Positions 1 through 9,258 of a DNA stretch of 64,000 nucleotides are shown one piece after another. The position numbers and the translations under genes were made by a program. Every line of letters begins with the position of its first letter. Position 1 is the first letter of the stretch. The DNA comes from Fluviicola sp. (GTDB lineage: Bacteria > Bacteroidota > Bacteroidia > Flavobacteriales_D > Crocinitomicaceae), in the NCBI GenBank assembly GCA_029866325.1, contig JARWZO010000006.1:1-64000 (forward strand), read 5' to 3'. The notes beneath the pieces are model-generated. The model was not told the DNA's origin, made no database searches, and worked only from the letters and a program-made list of their open reading frames with translations.

Positions 1-1572
1 CAAGTGCTCCTCTTCAGCGCTCACTAAACTCAACTCATCAAGACTCAACTCCGAAGAACCCAACAAGGAAACCAATAATCGCTCGTAATGATCCAATAAT
101 CGCGAAATTGTCGCAGAACTGAATAAATCCGTTGAGTATTCTAATTTTACACTCAATTGATCTTCTATTTCGACAAAATCAAAGGTTAAATCAAACTTAC
201 TAATGACTTTGTTTCCCCCGGAAAACTCATTAATCGTAATATCACCAAGTGTTAATTGTTGTTCTTCCCGTGTAGTTATATCTGTGTTTTGCAGAACAAT
301 CAACACATCAAATAACGCATTTCTACTTAGATCACGAGTGAGTTTTAAACTGTCAACCAACTCATCAAAGGGATACATTTGATGCTCATAAGCACCAAGC
401 GTTAATTCCTTAACCCGTTGCAATAAATCGATAAATTTATCGCTTCCTTCAAACTGGGTCCGAAGCGCTAAAGTGTTAACATAAAACCCAATCTGATTGT
501 CTAATACTGCATGATTCCTGCCAGCAATAGGACTACCTACAGTAATATCGGATTGTTGAGTATACTTGTAAAGAAGCACATTCACACTTGCCAGCAAGGT
601 CATGAATAACGTAGCTTCCTGATCGTGACTTATTTTTTTAAGTTTTCCGGTGATGGTAGAATCTATCAGTTTGTGTACCACTTCACCACGATAGGTTTTC
701 ACTGCAGACCTTCGATAATCTGTAGGCAATTCCAACACCTGATAAGGAGTAGAAAAGCGTTCCAACCAATAGGCCTTTTGAGCCGATAAAGCCCCCTTTT
801 CTAACTGATTTTGTTGCCAAACCGAAAAATCCTTGTACTGTATTTCCAGTGGTTCTAATGGAGCCGCTTGATTCTTCACAAAAGAATTGTACAACAAGAG
901 CATTTCCTTAATCATCACTTTCATTGACCAACCATCGCTGATAATATGATGCATCACATAACTAAAAAGATAATTATCAGGTTCGGTTTTAATTAGCTTG
1001 ATTGTTATGAGTGGTCCAACCGATAAATCAAACGATGTTTCAATAGCATCCTGAACAATAGCGCTTAATTGGTCCATCCGGTTGGATTCATTCAAAATAC
1101 CGGAAAGATCATCATACGGGAGAGTGATATCCAGTGATTGAACGGGAAGAATAAATTGTCTTACTTCATCGCTGTCATCTTCCCTAAAAACGGTTCTTAA
1201 TATTTCATGACGAGCAATTAGCTCTTTGTATGCACGAGCGAGCGATTCAATGTCTAATTGACCCGAAAAATTATAAAACCCGGGCATATTATAGGCTATA
1301 TCCGCTTCCTGAAATTGGGAAAGAATCCATAATCTTTTTTGAGAGGATGATAAGGGATAACTAGCTAATAATGGTGCTTTTGTCACTATTGAATCATCAT
1401 CTTGCTGAGAAGTGTATTTACCCAAAAAATCAATAATAGCTTCTTTATGTACTTTAATCTCCTGAAGAAGTTCTTGATTTATAACTCCCTTGGGAGCTTG
1501 AATTTTAAGCTCACCATCGACAACAGCAATTTTTACCCCAAGATTCTTTAATTTGTTTAATAGTAGTTCCAT
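1..1572 (-). CDS. NRPS subunit, N-terminal part only (docking + condensation domain), runs off the window
   Basis: This gene is absent from the ORF track because it runs off the left edge. Its ATG overlaps the stop of the preceding NRPS gene (TGATG), and the frame stays open for 524 codons. Residues 1-60 (MELLLNKLKNLGVKIAVVDG...) resemble the TubC-type N-terminal docking domain seen on the neighbouring subunits. From about residue 70 there is a condensation domain, starting YPLSSSQKRLW and carrying the catalytic HHIISDGW motif at about residue 205. The window ends just after the C domain, where an adenylation domain would begin. It should take the chain from the Thr module upstream. Domain content beyond the edge, including release chemistry, cannot be seen. 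Family assignment is firm; function within the product is inferred. Confidence 0.93.
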   Translation of the reverse strand, partial: MELLLNKLKNLGVKIAVVDGELKIQAPKGVINQELLQEIKVHKEAIIDFLGKYTSQQDDDSIVTKAPLLASYPLSSSQKRLWILSQFQEADIAYNMPGFYNFSGQLDIESLARAYKELIARHEILRTVFREDDSDEVRQFILPVQSLDITLPYDDLSGILNESNRMDQLSAIVQDAIETSFDLSVGPLITIKLIKTEPDNYLFSYVMHHIISDGWSMKVMIKEMLLLYNSFVKNQAAPLEPLEIQYKDFSVWQQNQLEKGALSAQKAYWLERFSTPYQVLELPTDYRRSAVKTYRGEVVHKLIDSTITGKLKKISHDQEATLFMTLLASVNVLLYKYTQQSDITVGSPIAGRNHAVLDNQIGFYVNTLALRTQFEGSDKFIDLLQRVKELTLGAYEHQMYPFDELVDSLKLTRDLSRNALFDVLIVLQNTDITTREEQQLTLGDITINEFSGGNKVISKFDLTFDFVEIEDQLSVKLEYSTDLFSSATISRLLDHYERLLVSLLGSSELSLDELSLVSAEEEHL

Positions 1573-4500
1573 CAAATCGAAAAATTTTCTATGTCATCCA
1601 TTAAACTTGTCTCTTCATTTGAATTCGGATTCACCCAATGAATCATGTCAATCTCTTTAGCCAATTCAGCAATCGTTGTCTTTATGAAAACGGTTTTAAT
1701 GGTCATTTTCACATCAAATGTTTCTTTGATTTTCGCAATCAATCGCATCGCCTTCAAACTATGACCTCCCAATTCAAAGAAATCATCCTTGATGCCTATG
1801 CGATCCTGACCCAACAATTCCTGCCAAATCAATACCAATTTCTCCTCCGTCGAATTGCTCGCCGCCTCATACAATCGACCACCGGACAATCCCAGGCCCT
1901 CAGGAGAAGGAAGCGCCGATTTGTTAATCTTTCCATTGCTCGTAAGCACAAATTCACTCAACTCCACAAAGTGATCCGGAATCATGTAATCGGGTAAAAA
2001 TGCCTTTAAGTAATCTCGTAAATCCGATAATTGCAGCGTTTCCTCACATTGAAAATACGCCACCAAGCTCTGATCACCACTTGCGTTTAATCGAGACACT
2101 ACCACAGACTGCTTTATGCTCTCATGGGCCGATAATCGGTTTTCTATCTCGCCCAATTCGATCCGATATCCTCTGATTTTGACCTGATCATCCAAACGTC
2201 CTAAGTACTCCAATTCACCTGTATCTGATACCCGAACTTTATCGCCCGTTCGGTAGAGACGATCCCCAGATTTGTATGGATTCGGTAAAAAACGAGCAGA
2301 TGTCAACAATTCATTGCCCAAATAACCCCGGGAAACACCTAAGCCACCAACATACAGTTCTCCCGATACACCCAAGGGAACCAATTCACCCTGTTGATCC
2401 AATACATAGCAGCAAAGGCTCGAAACAGGCACTCCGATATTGCTTTTGTTACTTTCTATTTCCTTGGTAGTAATCTGTTTGTAAGTGACGTGAACCGTTG
2501 TTTCGGTAATACCGTACATGTTAATGAGTTCAACTGACGGATATCCTTGATGCCACAAAGCCAGTTTACTCGGTGAAAGTGCTTCACCCCCGAAAATAAC
2601 ATATCGAAGAGCGTGTGCAGCATTCTTTTCCAGTGCAACACTCTGAAGATTGTAAAACGAGGAAGGTGTCTGGTTCAAAACCGTAACGCCCTCCTGAATC
2701 AACAAATCAAAGTACGAATCAGGATCTTGGGAGACTACTTTTGGTACAATCACCAACTTGCCGCCAAACAACAAGGCTCCGAAAATTTCCCAAACCGAAA
2801 AATCAAATGAGTAAGAATGAAAAAGTGTCCACGTATCAGAAGGTCCGAAATCGAATAAAGATGAAGTACTGTCAAACAAACTAACAACATTCGCATGTTC
2901 CACAACAACCCCTTTCGGTTTGCCCGTTGTGCCTGAAGTATAGATCACATAAGCAGGATTTGAGGAAGGGAATTGTACATTCGGATTGCTAACAGATTGT
3001 GCAATCAGTATTCTGTTATCATACTGTCTTTTATGTTTTTTTCTTTCAACAACGCTGTTATTCTTATTCACGTTGAGGATAACATCATAACGGAATTTGG
3101 TAAGTTCATTTTCAATCGAATGAATTTTCGGTGATGCGTTTACCTCAATAAGGCCAGGTTGATCAATCAGCAGGTCCTCGAAAAAAGATTGAGAAACGAA
3201 TAAATCTGCAGAGAAATCGGTTTTGGTGACAAATCCTTTTCCTCGATTTTCAGCCTTAAATAATTCCAAATCTGCAATCAGCAATTCTTTTTTATCGCTA
3301 TCCATAACATCTCCGATAAAAATTCTCCCTGTATCTTTCATCAAAGAAATGGCATCATGGATCACTTTCCGTAGATAGTTGTGTCCATGAAAATGCTGAA
3401 TAACACTGTTGATGATAACGAGGTCAAATTCGTTTTCATCAATCATCCTAATCTGATCCGCAACAACATTTGCCAGTTTTACATTTGTCAACCCGAGTTC
3501 CTGTACCAGGCGACCGGTATTTTCAAGAATGACCGGAGATAAATCTGTTCCGTAAAAAAGGCTTACATGCGGAGCAATTTTACTTAAGGTTAGCCCGGAA
3601 GAGCACCCAATTTCCAATACCCGCATTTCTTTTGTGAGAGAATCAGAAAGTTTGCGGTAAGCATTGAGAGCGTATTCTTCCATTTCTGCGGCGGGAATCG
3701 CTACACCGGTATAACTGCTTAACCACCCTCCACCGGTGATGGAATCAATGGCTCTTTCACCAACATGATCCCACAATTCCTGGCTCATCATTATATTATG
3801 TTCCTGTTCTTCCTCCAGATAAACATCAGAACTGTCAACACACAAATAACTCTCAAGAGAAGGACAAGCCCATTGCAATCTGTTTACCGTTTCAAGACCT
3901 TTTTTTTCAATGAGCAGTACCCTGGCAGAGGTATCATTCACAGCAAATTTTAAGCGATCTTCAGGAAGATTTGTTTCTAAAGGAACATACATCCCTCCCG
4001 CCTTTAAGGTTCCAAGTATTGCAGCAATCGTTTCTATTTTTCGATCTATCAGAATCCCCACAGGTTCTCCCTTTAATAACTGGATTTCCGTTAGCAAAAA
4101 ATGACTGATTCTATTCGCAAGGGTATTTAATTCAGCGTAAGTGATAGAACTGTTTTCAACGACCAGGGCCATGGCATTTGGCGTATTGAGTGCTTGTCCT
4201 TCAAACAAATCAACCAGTGTCTTATCAATTGGCAAAGTGGTGTTACCCGATCCTAACGACTGAAGTATCTGTGCCTTTTCAGCCGCAGCTATGTAGTCAA
4301 TTTCAGCCAGTTTGACCTCGGGATTCTTTACTACTCCCCGCAACAAATTTTCTAAATGAATAAACAGTCGTTCGATGGTTGACCTTTTAAAAAGGGTTGT
4401 ATTGAACTCTATGTGAGCGTAAAGTTCTTCACCAACCTCTTTGAAATCAAATCGCAAATCAAACAAACTAACCTTTCGCTCCTGTTCTTCAAAATGACTA

Positions 4501-5828
4501 ATTTGAAGTCCATCCGGCAACGTTGCAACATCTTTTGGAGACAGCTCCGTATTTTGAAGCACAACAACAACGTCAAACAAAGGATTCCTGCTCGCATCAC
4601 CTATATGATATACTTCACTAACCAACTCATCAAACGGATAAAATTGATGTTCATACGCCTCTAACGTCAATGTTTTGACACGATCCATTAATTGAATGAA
4701 AGAATCGTCAGCATCAAATTCAGTTCTTAAAGCAAGCGTGTTAACGTAAAATCCGATTTGGTTTTCAAGTTCAACTTTGTCTCTTCCGGCAATCGGACTT
4801 CCGATCGTTATATCCGTTTGGTTCGTATATTTATAGAGGAGCGCATTAATACTTGAAAGGAGCCCCATAAACAAGGTTCCTCCCCCCATGTGAGCAAGTT
4901 TTCTGAGACCTTCAGTGATGTCTTTATCAAACACACCTGTTATTACCTCTCCGTCATATTTCTTAAACACCGGCCGTTCAAAATCATACGGAAGTTCAAG
5001 AATTGATGAATCACGCTCAAATTTATTGAGCCAATATTGTTTGTGTGATCTCAATTCGGGATTCATCAATTGCTGCTGCTGCCAGGATGCATAATCCTTG
5101 TATTGAATAGTGAGCGGGAGCAATGGTGATGGCATTTTATTGGAAAAAGCAATATAGAGCTGCATTAATTCTTTCATCAATATCTCCATCGACCAACCAT
5201 CACTGATTATGTGATGCATGACATAATTGAGAACAAATTCCTCGTCTTGCAACCGTATCAATTTCACTTGTAACAAATTTCCAACAGACAAATCGAAGGT
5301 GGCGTTGGCTTCTTTAAAAAGGATGGAATGCAGTCGTTTTTTTTGATCAGAGGTAGTACGAAGATCCTCATGGGTGAGTTTAAAATCAATTTCATCTACC
5401 GATCGAATAAACTGTCGGACTTCACCGCTTTCATTTTCTTTAAAACAGGTACGGAAAATCTCATGTCGCCTGAACATTTCTTTCACAGCTTTTTCAAGCA
5501 AAGAAACATCCAGTTTACCAGAAAAGACATACGTTCCGGGCATATTGTAAGCTATGTTTGCTGCATCAAACTGACACAAGGTCCATAACCTCCTTTGCGA
5601 TGATGACAATGGATAGTTTTCAGCCAACGGAACAGGCTGAATGGCAGCGTAACGGGAATTCAGATGAAGTGTCTTTAGATATAGAATCACTTGCTCTTTA
5701 TTCTCTTTTAATTCCTGAATTAAATTCTTATCAGGCCCGGCTCCATCAAATCGCAATAGCAGTTCAGTACCTGACAATGAGATATGAATGTTGTTCTCCT
5801 TAAGTTTATTCAGTAACTCTTTAACCAT
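1572..5828 (-). CDS. NRPS module: docking - C - A(Thr) interrupted by methyltransferase - PCP
   Basis: Single-module NRPS of 1418 aa, about 300 aa longer than a plain C-A-PCP module. Residues 1-55 form a TubC-like docking domain. The C domain carries HHIISDGW near 204. The A domain starts near 530, but after core A2 (GGMYVPLETNLPEDR) it is interrupted by a class I SAM methyltransferase of roughly 270 residues (motif I VLEIGCSSG near 741, then TDLSPVI). The A domain resumes at A3 (YVIYTSGTTGKPKG, near 960). Pocket residues read by alignment to GrsA are DFWNIGMVHK, the classical Thr code. The PCP has FFELGGHSLKAM near 1350. The product would be a methylated threonine. Methyltransferases inserted between A2 and A3 (TioN type, from memory) act on the side chain, so O-methyl-Thr is favoured over N-methyl, but this is inference. 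It lies 28 nt after the Ser module gene. Confidence 0.95.
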   Translation of the reverse strand: MVKELLNKLKENNIHISLSGTELLLRFDGAGPDKNLIQELKENKEQVILYLKTLHLNSRYAAIQPVPLAENYPLSSSQRRLWTLCQFDAANIAYNMPGTYVFSGKLDVSLLEKAVKEMFRRHEIFRTCFKENESGEVRQFIRSVDEIDFKLTHEDLRTTSDQKKRLHSILFKEANATFDLSVGNLLQVKLIRLQDEEFVLNYVMHHIISDGWSMEILMKELMQLYIAFSNKMPSPLLPLTIQYKDYASWQQQQLMNPELRSHKQYWLNKFERDSSILELPYDFERPVFKKYDGEVITGVFDKDITEGLRKLAHMGGGTLFMGLLSSINALLYKYTNQTDITIGSPIAGRDKVELENQIGFYVNTLALRTEFDADDSFIQLMDRVKTLTLEAYEHQFYPFDELVSEVYHIGDASRNPLFDVVVVLQNTELSPKDVATLPDGLQISHFEEQERKVSLFDLRFDFKEVGEELYAHIEFNTTLFKRSTIERLFIHLENLLRGVVKNPEVKLAEIDYIAAAEKAQILQSLGSGNTTLPIDKTLVDLFEGQALNTPNAMALVVENSSITYAELNTLANRISHFLLTEIQLLKGEPVGILIDRKIETIAAILGTLKAGGMYVPLETNLPEDRLKFAVNDTSARVLLIEKKGLETVNRLQWACPSLESYLCVDSSDVYLEEEQEHNIMMSQELWDHVGERAIDSITGGGWLSSYTGVAIPAAEMEEYALNAYRKLSDSLTKEMRVLEIGCSSGLTLSKIAPHVSLFYGTDLSPVILENTGRLVQELGLTNVKLANVVADQIRMIDENEFDLVIINSVIQHFHGHNYLRKVIHDAISLMKDTGRIFIGDVMDSDKKELLIADLELFKAENRGKGFVTKTDFSADLFVSQSFFEDLLIDQPGLIEVNASPKIHSIENELTKFRYDVILNVNKNNSVVERKKHKRQYDNRILIAQSVSNPNVQFPSSNPAYVIYTSGTTGKPKGVVVEHANVVSLFDSTSSLFDFGPSDTWTLFHSYSFDFSVWEIFGALLFGGKLVIVPKVVSQDPDSYFDLLIQEGVTVLNQTPSSFYNLQSVALEKNAAHALRYVIFGGEALSPSKLALWHQGYPSVELINMYGITETTVHVTYKQITTKEIESNKSNIGVPVSSLCCYVLDQQGELVPLGVSGELYVGGLGVSRGYLGNELLTSARFLPNPYKSGDRLYRTGDKVRVSDTGELEYLGRLDDQVKIRGYRIELGEIENRLSAHESIKQSVVVSRLNASGDQSLVAYFQCEETLQLSDLRDYLKAFLPDYMIPDHFVELSEFVLTSNGKINKSALPSPEGLGLSGGRLYEAASNSTEEKLVLIWQELLGQDRIGIKDDFFELGGHSLKAMRLIAKIKETFDVKMTIKTVFIKTTIAELAKEIDMIHWVNPNSNEETSLMDDIENFSI
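1751..1848. repeat. PCP-coding tract nearly identical to 38701-38798
   Basis: Counted by eye, 94 of 98 bases match between this PCP region and that of module 1 in the trimodular NRPS, including synonymous positions. Other PCPs in the window differ far more. This is consistent with recent duplication or gene conversion. Confidence 0.75.
2884..2956. repeat. A3-motif tract nearly identical to 36692-36764
   Basis: 73 bp covering the A3 phosphate-loop region of the Thr A domain, with 2 mismatches to the Leu A domain of the trimodular NRPS. The flanking pocket regions have diverged, so the match is confined to a core motif, as in recombining modules. Confidence 0.7.
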
Positions 5829-5856
5829 ATTAATATCTTTTCAGAACACTAATTCA

Positions 5857-8800
5857 TCAAATTCTCATTTCATTGTCAGCATCCACTTCTGTTTCGAGCC
5901 AAATAATACGTTCAACAAGCAAAGACATTTTTTCGACTGTAGAATTTTCAAATAAATCTGTCAATTCCAGTCGGACGTTGAATTTTTTAAACGTATTACT
6001 CAATAAGCGCATTGCTTTTAAACTATGCCCGCCCAACTCAAAGAAATCATGCAGTACGCCTATATTTTCTACACCCAGTACTTCTTCCCAAATAGCTATT
6101 AAAGTGCTTTCGGTTTCACTTCTTGGAGCCATGTATTCAACACCCGTCAAAATATCTGATCCTTCCGGATCGGGTAATGCTTTTCGGTCCAATTTCCCAT
6201 TGGGGTTAAGAGGAAATGATTCTCGTTCTATCAAGAAATCAGGAATCATATACTCTGGCAAACACGTTTTTAAATACTGCCTTAATTCTGCGATACTACA
6301 TTTTTCATTGCTGAGAAAATAGGCAACTAAATTACTTTCACCGTTAGTTTGTTGCTTGGCCAACACTACAGATGCTTTGATTTTTTTGTAGCGCAAAATG
6401 GCTGCTTCAATTTCTCCCAATTCAATTCGGAATCCTCTAATTTTAACCTGATGATCTTTTCTTCCGAGGTATTCTACCGTTCCATCAGAAAGCCATTTTC
6501 CAAAATCTCCGGTTTTATAAATGCGTTCATTTTCCAAAAACGGATTGTCAATAAACTGACTTTTGGTTAATTCGGGTTTATTTAAGTATCCTTTAGCCAG
6601 CCCTAGTCCGCCAATATATATCTCACCAACACAACCGATCGGTACAATTTGCAATTGCTCATTCAAAATATAAATTTGGGTATTGGCAATTGGCTTTCCG
6701 ATAGGAATTTTCCTGTCATTTTTGGAGGCAGTGAAATGGGTTACATCAATAGAAGCTTCAGTTGGTCCGTATAAATTATGAATAGGAATCGTTAAATGCT
6801 CATACCAATTAGAAACCGTTTCAGCCGACAATGCTTCTCCGCTAGTTATAACAAGTCTTAATTCCTTCATTTGTTCAGCACTCATTTCTTTTTCAAAGAG
6901 ATGAGACATGAAGGTAGTGAGCATACTAGGAACGAAATGTAAACAGGTAGCCCCATTTTTTTCGATTAATTGAAGAATCCTATCAGGCGAAGCTACATCT
7001 TCTTTTTCGCAGAGCACCATTTTTGTTCCCCAGCAAAGCGGCATGAAAATTTCCCATACCGAAACGTCGAATGTAAAAGTGGTTTTTTGAAAAATCACAT
7101 CTTTAGACGTAAAGTCATACTGTTCCCACATCCATTGAATACGATTTACAACACCATCATGCCGAAGCATACAACCCTTCGGATTACCAGTTGACCCGGA
7201 AGTATAAATAACATACGCCAAATCATCAGCTCCTATTAAGGATGCCGGATTTTTTGCGTCAAATTGATCCTGGATTTTCAGGAACTTATCTACATGTTCC
7301 TGGTCAATCGTTAAACCAAGCTGCGCATCTTCCTGAATGTAATTGATTCGATCTTGCGGATACGACGGGTCAATCGGGACATACGCATTTCCCGTCTTTA
7401 AAACAGCTAAAAGCACTATAATTAGCCATTGACTACGCTCTAACTTAACTCCAATGAAACCTTTTGGATTCACCTGATGGTATTCTTTCAAATAAGCCGA
7501 AAACTTATTCGCCAGTTGATTTACTTGCTCGAAACTTAATTCGAGTTGTCCAAATTTCAAGGCAATCGCATCCGGAGATCGTTGAACTTGCTCTTCAAAC
7601 AAATCAACCAGTGTTTTATTTTTATTCGGAAAAACCACCAGGGTATCATTGAAATCCTCCAAAATGAGCTTTTTCTCTTCACTGCATAACAGATTAAGCG
7701 TGCCAATAGGTTGTTGTGGATTCTTTACTACTTCCTTGAAAAGCTGTTCGAAATGTTCACCTAATTGAGCTATAAACGGCTGTTCATAAAGCATCTCATT
7801 GTACTCAAGGGTTAATTGCAGTTGATCCTCAAGTTCTTCAAATATGAACGAAATATCAAATTTGCTGATTTCATCATCCGTAATCGGATACTTACCAATC
7901 TCAATATTTACCAGATTACCCTTTTCTATGCCGCCACTTGCTATGGCTGTGTTTTGCAATACCACCAATACATCAAATAGCGCATTTCTACTTATGTCGC
8001 GTTTCAACGAAAGCTCATTTACCAGTTCATCAAACGGATAAATCTGATGTTGGTAAGCACCCAAAGTGACTTCCCGAACTTTAGCTAACAAATCAATAAA
8101 GCTATCTTCTTCAGAAAAGCGGGTTCGAAGGCAAAGTGTATTTAAGTATAAGCCAATCTGGTTTTCCAGATCAGGATGCTGACGCCCAGCAATGGGGCTT
8201 CCAAGAATAATATCCGTTTGGTTGCAATACTTGAATAAGAGCGCATTCACGCCAGCAATCAGGTTCATAAACAACGTGGCATTCTGATCGCCAGATAACT
8301 TTTTAAGCTGTTGAAACAATTGGTTTCCGATTACTTTTCGGTGTTTTTTTCCGTTGAATGTTTGAACAGCTGGCCGCGGATTCAACAGGGGCATATCCAA
8401 CAAGGGTAATTCACCTGAAAAACAATTTAACCAGTAATTTTTGTGTTCCGCCAATTGAATTCCCGACAACTGTTCTTGTTGCCAGGCTGCGTAATCTTTG
8501 TATTGGATCGTAAGGTTTGGCAGTGGGTTGTCTTTGCCCGAAACATAAGCATGGTACAATACAAATAGTTCTTTCATCAACAATTCCATTGACCAACCGT
8601 CGCTAATAATATGGTGCATGGTAAACAGCAGTACATATTGCTGATCTGCTGTTTGAACCAAATCAGCTCTTAATAACGGGCCGTTTGCCAAATCGAATGG
8701 AGTCTCTACTTGTTGTTTAAAAAGTGCCTGAATCGATTCATTTTGTTGAAGTGTTGATCTGATATCATGTAACGGAAAACTAAACTCGTAAGTGGTTACT

Positions 8801-9234
8801 TCCAGCACTTTTTGTCTAATTTCACCTGAATCATTCAGACGGAAAACCGTTCGCAATATTTCATGGCGATCAATAATCTTAGAGAAAGACCGTGTAAGTG
8901 CACCAACATCCAATTGACCACTTAACCCGAATGCTCCGTTCATGGTGTAGGCTAAATTAATGGCCGGGAATTGGCATAATATCCATAATCGTTCCTGAGA
9001 GCGGGATAATTGATAGCTTTCTTGTTCGGGAATTTTTCCGATGGATGAGAAAAACTCTTGCGAACCAACCTGTTTTTTCAAATAAGCAATAATCGCCGCT
9101 TTGTTCTCTTTGAGTAACTCGAGCAAATTGGCTGGTATTTCAGGTTCGTCTGAGCTAACCCGCAAGTTTTCTCCGTCCAAAGAAATATCAATTTGGCTAA
9201 TTCTTAGCGTACTTAAAAGATCACTTATACTCAT
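5857..9234 (-). CDS. NRPS module: docking - C - A(Ser) - PCP
   Basis: Minimal NRPS module. The ORF track begins at 9255, but that codon is TTG. The first ATG is at 9234 (MSISDLLSTLR...), which is where TubC-like docking domains normally begin, so I use it (1125 aa). The docking domain covers about the first 55 residues. The C domain has HHIISDGW near 205. The A domain has YVIYTSGSTGNPKG near 680 and pocket residues DVWHISLID, matching the Ser code (DVWHLSLID) at all but one conservative position. The PCP (HDFFELGGHSLKAM) is near 1070. There is no epimerase or thioesterase. Because it follows a PKS, its C domain should accept a beta-hydroxyacyl chain. The C-terminus ends in IIWLETEVDADNEMRI, similar to two other subunits that precede docking-type partners. 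Confidence 0.95.
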   Translation of the reverse strand: MSISDLLSTLRISQIDISLDGENLRVSSDEPEIPANLLELLKENKAAIIAYLKKQVGSQEFFSSIGKIPEQESYQLSRSQERLWILCQFPAINLAYTMNGAFGLSGQLDVGALTRSFSKIIDRHEILRTVFRLNDSGEIRQKVLEVTTYEFSFPLHDIRSTLQQNESIQALFKQQVETPFDLANGPLLRADLVQTADQQYVLLFTMHHIISDGWSMELLMKELFVLYHAYVSGKDNPLPNLTIQYKDYAAWQQEQLSGIQLAEHKNYWLNCFSGELPLLDMPLLNPRPAVQTFNGKKHRKVIGNQLFQQLKKLSGDQNATLFMNLIAGVNALLFKYCNQTDIILGSPIAGRQHPDLENQIGLYLNTLCLRTRFSEEDSFIDLLAKVREVTLGAYQHQIYPFDELVNELSLKRDISRNALFDVLVVLQNTAIASGGIEKGNLVNIEIGKYPITDDEISKFDISFIFEELEDQLQLTLEYNEMLYEQPFIAQLGEHFEQLFKEVVKNPQQPIGTLNLLCSEEKKLILEDFNDTLVVFPNKNKTLVDLFEEQVQRSPDAIALKFGQLELSFEQVNQLANKFSAYLKEYHQVNPKGFIGVKLERSQWLIIVLLAVLKTGNAYVPIDPSYPQDRINYIQEDAQLGLTIDQEHVDKFLKIQDQFDAKNPASLIGADDLAYVIYTSGSTGNPKGCMLRHDGVVNRIQWMWEQYDFTSKDVIFQKTTFTFDVSVWEIFMPLCWGTKMVLCEKEDVASPDRILQLIEKNGATCLHFVPSMLTTFMSHLFEKEMSAEQMKELRLVITSGEALSAETVSNWYEHLTIPIHNLYGPTEASIDVTHFTASKNDRKIPIGKPIANTQIYILNEQLQIVPIGCVGEIYIGGLGLAKGYLNKPELTKSQFIDNPFLENERIYKTGDFGKWLSDGTVEYLGRKDHQVKIRGFRIELGEIEAAILRYKKIKASVVLAKQQTNGESNLVAYFLSNEKCSIAELRQYLKTCLPEYMIPDFLIERESFPLNPNGKLDRKALPDPEGSDILTGVEYMAPRSETESTLIAIWEEVLGVENIGVLHDFFELGGHSLKAMRLLSNTFKKFNVRLELTDLFENSTVEKMSLLVERIIWLETEVDADNEMRI

Positions 9235-9258
9235 AGATGCTTTTTTCAACTTCAAGGA

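Noticed and set aside
1638-5803. Several plus-strand ORFs of 60-120 aa inside NRPS genes (and likewise throughout the PKS/NRPS region)
   Set aside because: They are antisense shadows of long, well-conserved domains, with no recognisable motif.
9235-9255. TTG start of the Ser-module NRPS given in the ORF track
   Set aside because: ATG at 9234 begins exactly at the docking domain; the TTG only adds seven residues.
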